From Methylocystis parvus OBBP (GTDB taxonomy: Bacteria; Pseudomonadota; Alphaproteobacteria; Rhizobiales; Beijerinckiaceae), in assembly GCF_027571405.1 (NCBI RefSeq), contig NZ_CP092968.1:1674001-1738000 (forward strand): DNA of 64,000 nt, written 5' to 3'. Positions 16,246 through 25,290 of this stretch are shown piece by piece (within the stretch, counting starts at the first letter, position 1; every line of letters starts with the position of its first letter). The notes beneath the pieces are model-generated. The model searched no databases, was not told the origin of the DNA, and was given only the letters and a program-made list of their open reading frames with translations. Both the position numbers and the translations under genes were made by a program.

Positions 16246-16842
16246 ATGAACCATCATCATGAACACCGCCATTCTCGCCACTGTCACGAATTCCACGCCG
16301 CCCACGCGATGCGCGGGCGCGGCGGCGAGGGATTTGGCCGCAGAGGCTTCGGCCGCCCGGGCGAGGGCATGCGCGGCGGCGGACGGCGCCGCATGTTCGA
16401 AGGGGGCGAGCTGCGCCTCGTCATTCTCCTCCTGCTGGAGAGCGAGCCGCGGCATGGCTATGACGTCATCCGCGAGATCGAGACGCGCACCGGCGGCGCC
16501 TATGCCCCGAGCCCGGGCGTCGTCTATCCGACTTTGACGCTTCTCGAAGAATTGGGACAGGTGGAAAGCCGCGCGGCCGAGGGCGCGAAGAAGCTCTATG
16601 CGATCACGGAGGCGGGCTCCGCCCATCTCGCGGCGAACCGCGCCGAAGCCGACGCCGCTCTCGCCCGGCTCGACGAGCTGCGCAAGAAGAGCGAGGTCGT
16701 GGACGCCGGCCCGGTTTTCCGGGCCATGAGCAACCTCAAGACCGTTCTCCAACAGCGCCTGTCGGGCCAGCCGGAAAAGGAGCTGCTCTTTTCCGTCGCC
16801 GATCTCATCGACGAAGCGGCGCGCAAGATCGAACGCCTGTGA
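16246..16842 (+). CDS. PadR family transcriptional regulator with His-rich N-terminus
   Basis: A 198-residue repressor-type regulator. Residues 1-20 contain nine histidines and one cysteine (MNHHHEHRHSRHCHEFHAAH), followed by a Gly/Arg-rich linker to about residue 50. The PadR winged helix follows (GELRLVILLLLESEPRHGYD, TGGAYAPSPGVVYPTLTLLE) and then a C-terminal dimerisation helix. The architecture matches E. coli YqjI, a nickel/iron-responsive PadR protein with a metal-binding extension, so metal sensing is a reasonable inference. ATG 16246 follows AGGAG at 16231-16235. No transporter or reductase target lies next to it in this window. Confidence 0.88.
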   Translation: MNHHHEHRHSRHCHEFHAAHAMRGRGGEGFGRRGFGRPGEGMRGGGRRRMFEGGELRLVILLLLESEPRHGYDVIREIETRTGGAYAPSPGVVYPTLTLLEELGQVESRAAEGAKKLYAITEAGSAHLAANRAEADAALARLDELRKKSEVVDAGPVFRAMSNLKTVLQQRLSGQPEKELLFSVADLIDEAARKIERL

Positions 16843-16890
16843 GGGGAGAGGCGAGCGCGCCTCTCTCGAGACACGCGGCGCTCTCGAAGG

Positions 16891-18915
16891 TCACGGCAGG
16901 GAAGCGGCCAGCGTCGACGCCGAAATGACGCCGCCGCTCATGAGCGACACGACCAGATTCCCTGTCGCCGCGTCCCGCCAGAGAATGTCGCTCGCGCCGT
17001 CGCCCGCGAAATCGCCGACGCCAGCGACCGACCAGGTCGCCGGCGGATTGGCGACGAAGAGCGAGGACGAGATCACCGATCCGTTCACAAGCGAAACAAT
17101 CGTGTCGCCATTGACGTTGCGCCACAGGATGTCGGCTTTGTGATCGTTGTTGAAATCAGCGACGCCGGCGACGACCCAGCTTGACGGCGTCCGCGCGAGG
17201 AAGGCGGAGGACGTGATCGCCGGCCCGTTCATGAAGGAGACCACGTAATCGCCTGTCGTGGCGTTGCGCCACAGAATATCGGCGGCGCCGTCGCCGCTGA
17301 AATCCGCGACCCCGGCGACGCCCCAATTGCCCGGCAGCGACGCGACGAAAGTGCTGGAGACGATCGACGCGCCGTTCATCTTGGAAACGACGGCGTCGCC
17401 GTTGAGATTGCGCCAGAGAATGTCCGCCTTGCCGTCGGCGTCGAAATCGCCGACGCCGGCGACGTCCCAGCTCCTCGGCAGATTCGCGACGAATGTGCTC
17501 GACGTGATCGACGCGCCGTTCATCAGCGAGACGACGACGTCGCCGGTGGCGCCGTTCCGCCAGAGAATGTCGGTCTTATGTCCGGGGCCGTCGCCATTGA
17601 AATCGCCGCTGCCGGCGACCTTCCAGTCGATCGGAAGATTGGCGAGCAGGGCCGAGGACGCAATGGCCGCGCCGTTCATGAGGGAAGCGGAGAAATTGCC
17701 GGCGCTGTCGCGCCAGAGAATATCCGCCTTCCCTGCCCCGTCGACGTCGCCCGTGGCCGCGACGGTCCATGTAGCCGGCAGATTTGGAGCGAGCGTCGCG
17801 CGGCCGAGCTGATCCGTGCCCGTCTCCGATATCCATATCGCGCCGTCGCCCGCCATGCCGACGCCGCCCGGCGCCGAATTGGCGCTCGGCGGGGAATATT
17901 CGGTGACGACGCCGCCCGGCGTGATGCGCCCGATCTTGTTGATCCCGGGCTCGGCGAACCAGAGCGCGTTGTCGGGACCCCAATCGATCTCCCAGGGCTG
18001 CGCGCCCGGGGTCGGCAGCGCGAACTCCTTGACGAGGCCTTGCAGCGTGATGCGCCCGATCTTGTTCACGCCGGGCTCGGTGAACCACATGGCCCCGTCG
18101 GGACCAGGAACGATGCCCTGCGGCTGGGCGCCGGATGTCGGCACGGGAAACTCGGTGACGACGCCCGCCGTCGTGATGCGCCCGATCCTGCCGTTCGCGC
18201 CCGCCGACGCCGTGTACCACATCGCGCCGTCCGGCCCGCCCACGAGCTGCTGCGCCGACTCCAGACTGGAGGGAAGCGGGAAGAAGGTCACCGCGCCGGC
18301 TTTGGTGATCCGCCCGACGCGCGGCGCGACCAGCTCGGTGAACCACATGGCGCCGTCCCAACCGAGCGCGATCGCGGAGGGAAAATCCGTCGCGCCGGCG
18401 ACGCGCATGGGAATGGGAAAGAGCGTGATCTGCTCGTCGAGTCCGAGACGGCCGACATAGTCAATCCAATTGGTGTTGCCATTAATTACGCCGCGATCGG
18501 CGACAGTGAACCAGACCGTGCCGTCGTCGGCATAGGCGATGCCGCCCTGTATGCCCTCGCCCTGCTGCCCAGGCCAGGAATAGGTCTTGAACGTGAACGT
18601 GACCTCGGCGTTGTGCCGGGGCGCGCCGGAGACGAACCCGGCGCCTCCCGCCGTCGCCCCGCCGATCGAATTGGCGCCGTTTCCGAAATTCAGCATGATC
18701 GCCTTGCCGACATCGAAGTCCGGCTGCGACACATATCGGACGGCCGGCTGCACGCCGACATGTTTCTGCATTTTGGTGCGTGCGACGAATTCGGCCCATT
18801 GCAGATCATCGTCATGCGTCGCCCGCGCCGGAGCGGCGAAGAGCGAGAGGCCCGCGACGCCAACAAGGAGCCGCGCAATCGTATAGAACGACGAATTAGT
18901 ATGAAGCTTCAACAT
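16891..18915 (-). CDS. Secreted beta-propeller (Vgb-like) and FG-GAP repeat protein
   Basis: A 674-residue exported protein. Residues 1-33 form a signal peptide ending APARA. The middle (about 110-370) holds propeller blades with the streptogramin-lyase (Vgb)-like pattern DGAMWFTE..VGRIT, repeated five or more times. The C-terminal third consists of six repeats of about 49 residues, each W.VAG.GDF.GDGKADILWR..G..VVSLMNG..I.SS, of the FG-GAP/VCBS type, which often bind calcium through DxDxDG-like loops. The lyase catalytic residues were not verified, so an enzymatic function should not be assumed. It is more likely an extracellular binding or structural protein. It is transcribed alone; 18916-19179 holds no gene I can support. 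Confidence 0.85.
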   Translation of the reverse strand: MLKLHTNSSFYTIARLLVGVAGLSLFAAPARATHDDDLQWAEFVARTKMQKHVGVQPAVRYVSQPDFDVGKAIMLNFGNGANSIGGATAGGAGFVSGAPRHNAEVTFTFKTYSWPGQQGEGIQGGIAYADDGTVWFTVADRGVINGNTNWIDYVGRLGLDEQITLFPIPMRVAGATDFPSAIALGWDGAMWFTELVAPRVGRITKAGAVTFFPLPSSLESAQQLVGGPDGAMWYTASAGANGRIGRITTAGVVTEFPVPTSGAQPQGIVPGPDGAMWFTEPGVNKIGRITLQGLVKEFALPTPGAQPWEIDWGPDNALWFAEPGINKIGRITPGGVVTEYSPPSANSAPGGVGMAGDGAIWISETGTDQLGRATLAPNLPATWTVAATGDVDGAGKADILWRDSAGNFSASLMNGAAIASSALLANLPIDWKVAGSGDFNGDGPGHKTDILWRNGATGDVVVSLMNGASITSSTFVANLPRSWDVAGVGDFDADGKADILWRNLNGDAVVSKMNGASIVSSTFVASLPGNWGVAGVADFSGDGAADILWRNATTGDYVVSFMNGPAITSSAFLARTPSSWVVAGVADFNNDHKADILWRNVNGDTIVSLVNGSVISSSLFVANPPATWSVAGVGDFAGDGASDILWRDAATGNLVVSLMSGGVISASTLAASLP

Positions 18916-19179
18916 GATGCGCCGCCTTTAAAATTGCGGTCTGTGCGCGCGTTGCGTTTTTACGAGACCCGTGGGGGCCGACTGTCTTAATTTTCTATGA
19001 ATTATCGAATTTTGACAAGATTGAGCTTGTATTGCCGCTTCGCGTCCCGGCGCCGTTTCTTGCGTGTCGGCGCAACGTCCCGCTCCGCCAAAAGCCTTCC
19101 GAAGCTGGACGGCCGCAATCGCCTCGCCGGGATCGGTTTGTGCGCCCGCCATGGCGGCGGATGGCGGGGGAGAAGCCCC

Positions 19180-19602
19180 TTATCCCGCAAGCGCGGCCGC
19201 CGCCTCCTTCCTGATCCGCTCGACCATGGAGCGCAGACCATTGGCGCGCTGGGGCGTCAGATGTTCGGCGAGGCCGAGCTGCTTGAAGAGCGGCTGGGCG
19301 TCCGTTTCGGCGATCTCCCGCGCACGGCGGCCGGAGTAAAGCGCCAGCACCAGCGCGACGAGGCCGCGCACGATATGGGCGTCGCTGTCGCCGCGGAAAT
19401 TGAGCACCGGCGCCCCCGACGCGTCCTGTCCGGGCGTCGTCTCCAGCCACACCTGACTGGCGCAGCCGCGCACCTTGTTTTCTTCCGTATAGGCTTCCTT
19501 CGGCAAGGGCTCGAGCGTGCGGCCGAGCTCGATGAGATAGCGGTAGCGATCCTCCCACTCGTCCAGAAGCTCGAAATTGCCGATGATTTCATCGATGGCC
19601 AT
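19180..19602 (-). CDS. sufE: Cysteine desulfuration protein SufE
   Basis: A 140-residue SufE, which accepts persulfide sulfur from the cysteine desulfurase SufS and passes it to the SufBCD scaffold for Fe-S cluster assembly. The acceptor cysteine is Cys47 in ENKVRGCASQVWL; the surrounding NFELLDEWEDRYRYLIELGR and C-terminal LTPQRANGLRSMVERIRKEA are typical. It is full length and not accompanied by other suf genes here. It is divergent from lemA, with 170 bp between the starts. Confidence 0.95.
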   Translation of the reverse strand: MAIDEIIGNFELLDEWEDRYRYLIELGRTLEPLPKEAYTEENKVRGCASQVWLETTPGQDASGAPVLNFRGDSDAHIVRGLVALVLALYSGRRAREIAETDAQPLFKQLGLAEHLTPQRANGLRSMVERIRKEAAAALAG

Positions 19603-19772
19603 CGCATTCCCCTTTTATGCGCCATACTACTCGAAGCATACGCCACGCGGCGAATTATCTGCCGCAAACCAAGCCTTCCGCCCGCCCTTCCCATGCGTCT
19701 GGCGAGCGCTTAAGTTTGCCCCGTCAATCTGGCCAGGGCGACGGTCGCGCCCGCTTCCATGGAGAGTTGCAC

Positions 19773-20369
19773 ATGACCCTCTTGTCCCGCTGGCGCGCCC
19801 TCGCTTTCGCGATCGTCGCCGCCCTGTCGCTTTCCGGCTGCGGCTACAACACGATCCCGACTCTCGAGGAAAACGCCAAGGCCAAATGGGCGGAGGTGCA
19901 ATCCCAGTACCAGCGCCGCGCCGATCTCATCCCCAACCTCGTCGCGACGGTTCAGGGCTACGCGAAGCAGGAAAAGGACGTGCTCACCTCCGTCGTCGAG
20001 GCGCGCGCCAAGGCCACCTCTGTGAAGGTCGACGCCTCCACCATCACCGACCCCGAGAAGATGAAGCAGTTTCAGGACGCGCAGGCGCAGCTCTCCGGCG
20101 CGCTCGGCCGCCTCCTTGCGGTGAGCGAAGCCTATCCGGACCTCAAATCCAACCAGAACTTCCTGGCGCTGCAGTCGCAGCTCGAGGGCACGGAGAACCG
20201 CATCAACGTCTCGCGGCGCGATTACATCAACGCGGTGCGAGAGTTCAACACCTCGCTGCGGACCTTCCCGACGCTACTTTGGGCCAAGACCTTCTTCTCG
20301 GGGACGAAGCCGATGGCCGAATTCACGGCGAGCGAATCCGCCCAGCAGCCGCCGCAGGTGAAGTTCTGA
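19773..20369 (+). CDS. lemA: LemA family lipoprotein
   Basis: A 198-residue LemA-like protein with a lipoprotein signal peptide (LSLSGCG, lipid-attached Cys23), followed by the LemA helical core: AKWAEVQSQYQRRADLIPNL, TVQGYAKQEKDVL, GRLLAVSEAYPDLKSNQNF, QLEGTENRINVSRRDYINAV. The function of the family is unclear; members are envelope proteins. ATG 19773 places the signal peptide correctly and follows GGAGAG. The stop codon overlaps the next start (TGATG), coupling it to cysE, although no functional link is known. Confidence 0.92.
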   Translation: MTLLSRWRALAFAIVAALSLSGCGYNTIPTLEENAKAKWAEVQSQYQRRADLIPNLVATVQGYAKQEKDVLTSVVEARAKATSVKVDASTITDPEKMKQFQDAQAQLSGALGRLLAVSEAYPDLKSNQNFLALQSQLEGTENRINVSRRDYINAVREFNTSLRTFPTLLWAKTFFSGTKPMAEFTASESAQQPPQVKF

Positions 20370-21220
20370 TGTCGCCCGAGCGCCCCGCGGAAGAGCTTTG
20401 CGCGCTTTGCGCCCAAAGCGACGCCATGTGGGCGCATATGCGACAGGAGGCGCAGGACGCGCTCCGGCTCGACCCGACGCTTGCGCCGCTCTTCATCGGC
20501 GAGCTGTTGAACAGGCATAGCCTTGAGGAAGCGGTGATACATCGCGTGAGCGGCCGCCTGGGCGCGTCCGCCATGGACGCCGCCTCGATCGCCGACGCCT
20601 TTCTCGATGCGCTGGCGAGCGAGCCCGAGATCGGCGAAGCCTTCCGCGCCGACGCCGCCGCCTATGTCGAACGCGATCCGGCCTGCAGGCGGCTCATGGA
20701 GCCCCTGCTCTATTTCAAGGGCTATCACGCCATACAGGCCTCGCGCCTCGCCCATGCGTTGTGGCGCAAGGGCAAGCGCGACTTCGCCTTCTACATTCAG
20801 AGCCGCACCTCCGACGCGCTGGCGGCGGACATTCATCCCGCGGCGCGTTTCGGCAAGGGCGTCTTCCTCGATCACGCGACCGGCTTCGTCGTGGGCGAGA
20901 CGGCGGTGGTGGAGGACGACGTCTCGATCCTCCATGGCGTGACGCTCGGCGGCACCGGCAAAGTCGCAGGCGACCGGCACCCCAAGGTGCGCCGCGGAGT
21001 CATGATCGGCGCGGGGACGAAAATCCTCGGCAATATCGAGATCGGCGCCTATTCCCGCATCGCCGCCGGCTCGGTCGTGCTGCACGCCGCGCCGCCGCAT
21101 TCGGTGGTCGCGGGCGTGCCGGCGAAGATCGTCGGCGTCGAGCCGAAATCCGAGCCCGCCCGGGACATGGATCAGATCCTGCGCGGCCTCGCCTACGACT
21201 CCTTCGATTACGTCATCTGA
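20369..21220 (+). CDS. cysE: Serine O-acetyltransferase
   Basis: A 283-residue serine acetyltransferase that makes O-acetylserine from serine and acetyl-CoA, the first step of cysteine synthesis. It has the N-terminal helical domain (about 1-150) and the left-handed beta-helix with the signature GVFLDHATGFVVGETAVVED, SILHGVTLGGTG, and DRHPKVRRGVMIGAGTKILG; catalytic Asp and His are present. The C-terminal tail usually mediates feedback inhibition by cysteine. Its start overlaps the lemA stop. Confidence 0.96.
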   Translation: MSPERPAEELCALCAQSDAMWAHMRQEAQDALRLDPTLAPLFIGELLNRHSLEEAVIHRVSGRLGASAMDAASIADAFLDALASEPEIGEAFRADAAAYVERDPACRRLMEPLLYFKGYHAIQASRLAHALWRKGKRDFAFYIQSRTSDALAADIHPAARFGKGVFLDHATGFVVGETAVVEDDVSILHGVTLGGTGKVAGDRHPKVRRGVMIGAGTKILGNIEIGAYSRIAAGSVVLHAAPPHSVVAGVPAKIVGVEPKSEPARDMDQILRGLAYDSFDYVI

Positions 21221-21295
21221 CGCGGGGCGGCGGAACGCGGCGCTTGCCCAAAGGCTTTATCCTTCTACATCCGGCTCAACCGAAGGGGCCGCCGC

Positions 21296-21523
21296 ATGCA
21301 CGCGCTCAAGACAGATGATTTTCGCATCGAACGCGACGGCGCCGAATGGATCGTCACCTTCACGCCTACCGGCGCGCGATTCTTTTTCGGCTCGAACGGC
21401 ATGGAGACGCGCGTCAGCGAAACCGACCTGCCGCCGGAAGACGCGCCGACGGATTACGACCCGCTCGAAGTCGAGCGCATGGCCGCGCGCATTGCTTATC
21501 TCGTCCGCAACAATTCCGGCTGA
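21296..21523 (+). CDS. Small hypothetical protein
   Basis: A 75-residue acidic protein (MHALKTDDFRIERDGAEWIV) beginning about 75 bases after cysE in the same direction. It has no signal peptide or membrane segment. It is predicted to be mostly beta strand in the first half, with a helical end (LEVERMAARIAYLVRNN). The position beside cysE recalls the small DUF3126 genes often found there in this order, but the sequence does not clearly match that family. Function unknown. Confidence 0.6.
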   Translation: MHALKTDDFRIERDGAEWIVTFTPTGARFFFGSNGMETRVSETDLPPEDAPTDYDPLEVERMAARIAYLVRNNSG

Positions 21524-21525
21524 GG

Positions 21526-23595
21526 TCAGCCCTTCACCCGAACATATTCGCCCGGCGCGTCGCATATCGGCTTGAGTTCGCCGCCGCCCGGCTCGCGCGC
21601 GGGAACCTTGCGCGGCGCCTGCGTCGTGATCCATTCGAACCAGTGCGGCCACCAGGAGCCCTTGTGGAGCTCGGCCTTCGCCACCCACTCCTCGAAACTG
21701 CCCTTCACCGGCCCGCCGGTCATGTAATCATATTTTCCTTTCGCCGGCGGATTGATGATGCCGGCGATATGGCCGGAGCCGCCGAGCACATAGGTGACGT
21801 CGCCCCCGAAGAACTTGTCGCCGCGGAAGACGGAGCGCGCGGGCGCGATGTGATCTTCCTTTGTGGCGATCGAATAGATGGGTATCTTCACGAGACGCAG
21901 ATTGATCGGCACGCCGCTCATCACCATCTCGCCGCGCGTGATGCGGTTCTCGAGATAGCAGCTGCGCATGTAGAAGGAGTGGTTGGCCCGCGGAATGCGC
22001 GTCGAGTCCGAGTTCCAGTAAAGGAGATCGAAAGCGGCGGGCTCCACGCCCTTCATGTAATTATTGACGACATAGTTCCAGATGAGCTCGTTCGGCCGCA
22101 GCATGTTGAAGGCGTTGGCCATCTTCACGCCTTCGAGATAGCCGGTCTTCGCCATCGCCTCGTCGAGCGCCGCCATTCGCTCATCGTCGATGAGGATCTG
22201 CAGATCGCCGGCCTCGCTGAAATCCACCTGCGTCGCGAAGAAGGTCACGCTCTCTATGCGGTCGTCGCCCTTCGTCGCCATATAAGCGAGCGTGAGCGCG
22301 AGCAGCGTGCCGCCGACGCAATAGCCCGCCGCCGCCACTTTGCGCTCGCCGGTCGCTTTCTCAATGACGTCGAGCGCGGTGAGGATGCCCTCATGCATAT
22401 AGGCCTCGAATCCCTTCTCGGCCTTGCTCTCGTCCGGATTGACCCAGGAGATGATGAAGACGGTGAAGCCCTGCTCCACGGCCCAACGCACGAAGCTCTT
22501 CTCTTTATTCAGATCGAGCACGTAGAATTTGTTGATCCAGGGCGGGGTGAGCAGCAATGGGCGCGCATAGACCTCCTCGGTCGCCGGCGCGTATTGGATC
22601 AGCTCCATCACGTCGTTGCGCCAGATGACCTTGCCGGGCGTATTTGCGAGATCGATTCCCAGTCTGAACTTGCTGTCGTCGGTCTGACGAATTTTCAGCA
22701 TGCCGCCGCCCGCGCTAAGATCCTCCGCGAACATCTTCATGCCGCGAATCAGATTCTCGCCCTTGGCCTCGATCGTCGCGCGCAACAGCTCGGGATTGGT
22801 GGCGATGAAATTGGACGGCGACACGGCGCTCGAAATCAACCGCGTATAGAATTGCGCTTTGGCGCGCGTGTGCGGATCAAGCCCCTCGGCCTTGTCGACC
22901 ATGTCGCCCGCCCAACGCGCCGCGTAGAGATAGGTTTGGCGCAGCCAGTCGAAAAACGGATTTTCCTCCCATTCCGGCGAGGCGAAACGCTTGTCGCTCG
23001 GGTCGGGCGCGACGATCGGCGGAACGTTCTCGCCGGAATAGCGGCGCAGGGTCTGACGCCAGATCTCGCTCAACCCGCCATAGAGCTCGGCCTGAGCCAC
23101 GGCGGCGCGCTCGGGCTTGGCGAACCAATATTCGGCGACCGTGCCCAGCGTCTTGGTGGCGTCCGCAACATTGGCCGCGAGCTCGCTGCGCGATCCGCTG
23201 GCGTCTACCGTGCCGATCGCCGCCGCGAGCGCTTTGCGGCCCTGATCGACAAGCTGCGCCATATTCTCGGCCATGGCTTCTATGTCGACGCCCGCCAAAG
23301 CGGTCATCGGCGCTCCCCCGGCCGACGCCTGCGTCCCTTCCGGACGTCCAGCCCGATTCGCCGCCCGCTGCGATCCGACGGCGAGCGGCTCCGCCTCTGA
23401 CGCCTCCATGGCCAGAATCCTGACCGGCTCCTTCGCCTTGGTCTTTTTGGCGATCTTCTTTTCGGACTTGGCCTTGTCCTGCTTAGCCTTGTCCTGCTTG
23501 GCCTTTTCCTTCGCCTTCCGCTCCGAAGCCGCCTCGGTCCCCGGCGGCGCCTTGCGCCGTTTGACCACTGGCTCTTCGTCGCGACCGATCGTCAT
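21526..23595 (-). CDS. phaC: Class I poly(3-hydroxyalkanoate) synthase
   Basis: A 689-residue PHA synthase that polymerises (R)-3-hydroxyacyl-CoA into storage polyester at the granule surface. The lipase-like box is AAGYCVGGTLLA with nucleophile Cys426; downstream Asp and His (TKEDHIAP; LGGSGHIAGIINPP) complete the triad. It also contains the N-terminal synthase domain (WEENPFFDWLRQTYLYAARW, FIATNPELLRATIEAKGENL). It is about 100 residues longer than the usual class I enzymes because of an Ala/Lys-rich N-terminal tail (KAKEKAKQDKAKQDKAKSEK) coded by short tandem DNA repeats. ATG 23595 follows AAGGA; later starts would remove this tail. No phaA, phaB or phasin gene is nearby. Confidence 0.96.
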   Translation of the reverse strand: MTIGRDEEPVVKRRKAPPGTEAASERKAKEKAKQDKAKQDKAKSEKKIAKKTKAKEPVRILAMEASEAEPLAVGSQRAANRAGRPEGTQASAGGAPMTALAGVDIEAMAENMAQLVDQGRKALAAAIGTVDASGSRSELAANVADATKTLGTVAEYWFAKPERAAVAQAELYGGLSEIWRQTLRRYSGENVPPIVAPDPSDKRFASPEWEENPFFDWLRQTYLYAARWAGDMVDKAEGLDPHTRAKAQFYTRLISSAVSPSNFIATNPELLRATIEAKGENLIRGMKMFAEDLSAGGGMLKIRQTDDSKFRLGIDLANTPGKVIWRNDVMELIQYAPATEEVYARPLLLTPPWINKFYVLDLNKEKSFVRWAVEQGFTVFIISWVNPDESKAEKGFEAYMHEGILTALDVIEKATGERKVAAAGYCVGGTLLALTLAYMATKGDDRIESVTFFATQVDFSEAGDLQILIDDERMAALDEAMAKTGYLEGVKMANAFNMLRPNELIWNYVVNNYMKGVEPAAFDLLYWNSDSTRIPRANHSFYMRSCYLENRITRGEMVMSGVPINLRLVKIPIYSIATKEDHIAPARSVFRGDKFFGGDVTYVLGGSGHIAGIINPPAKGKYDYMTGGPVKGSFEEWVAKAELHKGSWWPHWFEWITTQAPRKVPAREPGGGELKPICDAPGEYVRVKG

Positions 23596-23895
23596 GCTCT
23601 ATCCCATCCTTCTCTCGGCCCGCGCGGCGCGCGGTCGATGCAATGCGCCCAGTATCGCCGTCCGACGGCGGCCTGTCCCGCTCTAACGACATTGCGGGCG
23701 CAAAAAAAGCGTCGAAACCGCCGCCGTCGCGCCCACGCCGCACTGCGGGCAGCGTAACTTCGGTATATTACAATCATATAGGAGCCGGGAAGCGCGCGCC
23801 GCAGCCAATATGTCGCGGCCCGAAACGGCTCGCGCCAGCATGCTTTGCCAGAAAGGACGCCGGTCGACCCGGCGTCGACGCTTGCGGAGACGAAA
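23596..23895. other. Intergenic region, no gene found
   Basis: These 300 bp lie between the divergent phaC and lipoprotein genes. They must contain both promoters. An AT-rich patch at about 23764-23782 (TATATTACAATCATATAG) is a candidate promoter core for the rightward gene. The open frames crossing it have no family resemblance or ribosome binding sites. Confidence 0.4.
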
Positions 23896-24246
23896 ATGCT
23901 GCGGCGCAAAGAGGCGTTGGCCTATTGGCTGGTCTGCGGGCTTTCGGCCTGCGCGAGAAGCCATGGAGAAATCACGCCCGCGCCGATTCCGCCCGAGGCC
24001 TTCGAACGCGCGACCTGCCGCGAGCTTTCCATTATGCGCGCCAAGGCGATGCGCACCCTCATCTACGCCGAACTCACGCAGAACCACCGCTACGCCGAAG
24101 ACCGCACGCGCATCTTTGGCGTCCCGACGCCGATGGCGACAATCTTCGGCGAAAATCGCGAGGCGGAAGCAGCGCGACTCAAGGGCGAAACCCTGGCGCT
24201 TGCAGCGCAGATCGAGCGCGCGGGGTGTCTCGAGCGCAGCCGGTGA
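23896..24246 (+). CDS. Small putative lipoprotein
   Basis: A 116-residue protein starting MLRRKEALAYWLVCGLSACA, a short lipoprotein signal with lipobox LSAC (Cys19). The mature part has two cysteines (ATCREL, RAGCLER) and a helical character (AMRTLIYAELTQNHRYAED, EAEAARLKGETLALAAQIER). ATG 23896 follows GGAGA at 23885-23889. No family was recognised. The next gene in the same direction, also unknown, starts 117 bp later. Confidence 0.6.
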   Translation: MLRRKEALAYWLVCGLSACARSHGEITPAPIPPEAFERATCRELSIMRAKAMRTLIYAELTQNHRYAEDRTRIFGVPTPMATIFGENREAEAARLKGETLALAAQIERAGCLERSR

Positions 24247-24363
24247 GCGCCATGTTGCGCGAGGCTTGCCGCGCCGCTTCACGCCCCGCTCGAGGGAAGT
24301 CTTTTGTTCAGACCTCGCGCGCAGATTTTCTCGCAGCGACAGCGTAACGAAGAGGGTTGGTGA

Positions 24364-24705
24364 ATGAGCGTTCCGGCGCAAGGCGCGGCGTTGCCTGCGA
24401 TGACGATCGAAGAATGCCAAAGGCTGCAAACGCCGCTGCGTCAGGATCTCGAAATTCTCGATTACGAAATCAGGCGTCTCGTCGCGCGCATCCGCAAGGA
24501 CGCGCGCGATGCGGGCGCGGACGATACGGCCTTCGTGACGGCCTCCTCCACCATTCTGCTCTCCATCGCCGCGACGCTCCTCTCTCGCGCCGCGGAGGAT
24601 CGCCGCGCAAATTTCGACGCAGGCGCTTTCGCCGCCAGCGCGGGAAACGCCGCGCTATGGGCGCAAGAGAGACGGCTCAAATGCTTCGTCGGCGGCGAAG
24701 CCTGA
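24364..24705 (+). CDS. Hypothetical helical protein
   Basis: A 113-residue protein (MSVPAQGAALPAMTIEECQR) with a long helix rich in Arg/Glu (RQDLEILDYEIRRLVARIRK), a moderately hydrophobic stretch (SSTILLSIAATLLS) and a cysteine near each end. The hydrophobic stretch is too short and polar to call a membrane segment with confidence. It is convergent with the PilZ gene. No family recognised. Confidence 0.5.
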   Translation: MSVPAQGAALPAMTIEECQRLQTPLRQDLEILDYEIRRLVARIRKDARDAGADDTAFVTASSTILLSIAATLLSRAAEDRRANFDAGAFAASAGNAALWAQERRLKCFVGGEA

Positions 24706-24729
24706 CGCCTCGTCTCTCCCGCCAAACGC

Positions 24730-25146
24730 TCAAAGCGCGTAGTTGCGACTTCTCATGCGCCGCGCCGCCTGCGCCTTGCCCGGCGTCGGCGCGCGAGACA
24801 GACGGCATCCGATCTCGGAGCCGCGCCGCCACACGATGCGCGCGGCGTAGATCGCGCCGCTCGCCTCCTCGAACAATTGAAACGCGGGCGGCGGGACGAC
24901 GTTGCGCGCAAGCCTCAATCGCGCGCCTGCTTGCGTGCGATCGGCGATCAGGCAATCGCATAGAAAACGGTCTGCGGCGTCGAGCGCCTTGCCCCAATTG
25001 AGGCGTTGGGCGCGGCGCGGCGCGACCCGGCGATCGACATTTTCATCCGCAAGACGATGGAACCAGGCTACGCCTCTATTACATGCGCGCGAACGAGCCG
25101 ACGCGCCGCCCTTCAACCGCGCGGCTTCCAATATTCGCGAAGTCAT
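24730..25146 (-). CDS. PilZ domain protein
   Basis: A 138-residue protein with a C-terminal PilZ-like domain: RLNWGKALDAADRFLCDCLI, a TQAGARLRL strand, PPPAFQLFEE and AARIVWRRGSEIGCRLS, which follow the beta-barrel pattern of c-di-GMP-binding PilZ proteins. The RxxxR and D/NxSxxG ligands are degenerate (ADRTQAGARL in place of D-x-S-x-x-G), so c-di-GMP binding is uncertain. It is divergent from flgE, with 144 bp between the starts, which suggests a link to motility. ATG 25146 has an AAAGG site. Confidence 0.7.
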   Translation of the reverse strand: MTSRILEAARLKGGASARSRACNRGVAWFHRLADENVDRRVAPRRAQRLNWGKALDAADRFLCDCLIADRTQAGARLRLARNVVPPPAFQLFEEASGAIYAARIVWRRGSEIGCRLSRAPTPGKAQAARRMRSRNYAL

Positions 25147-25290
25147 GGCGCCTTTCCAGAATTAAGCGACAGGCGAGATTTTTTCGCGCAGGACGTCGTC
25201 TTCCGCAACTGAAGTCGATGAGGCGGCGCCAGCCTCGGACAAGTTCCAGCGGCTTAGATCACGTCGGATCACTCTATGCGGATCGACGCG

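Noticed and set aside
19002..19241. 79-codon minus-strand frame between the propeller gene and sufE
   Set aside because: Arg/Pro-rich translation typical of non-coding GC-rich DNA, overlapping the sufE end in another frame; no start signal.
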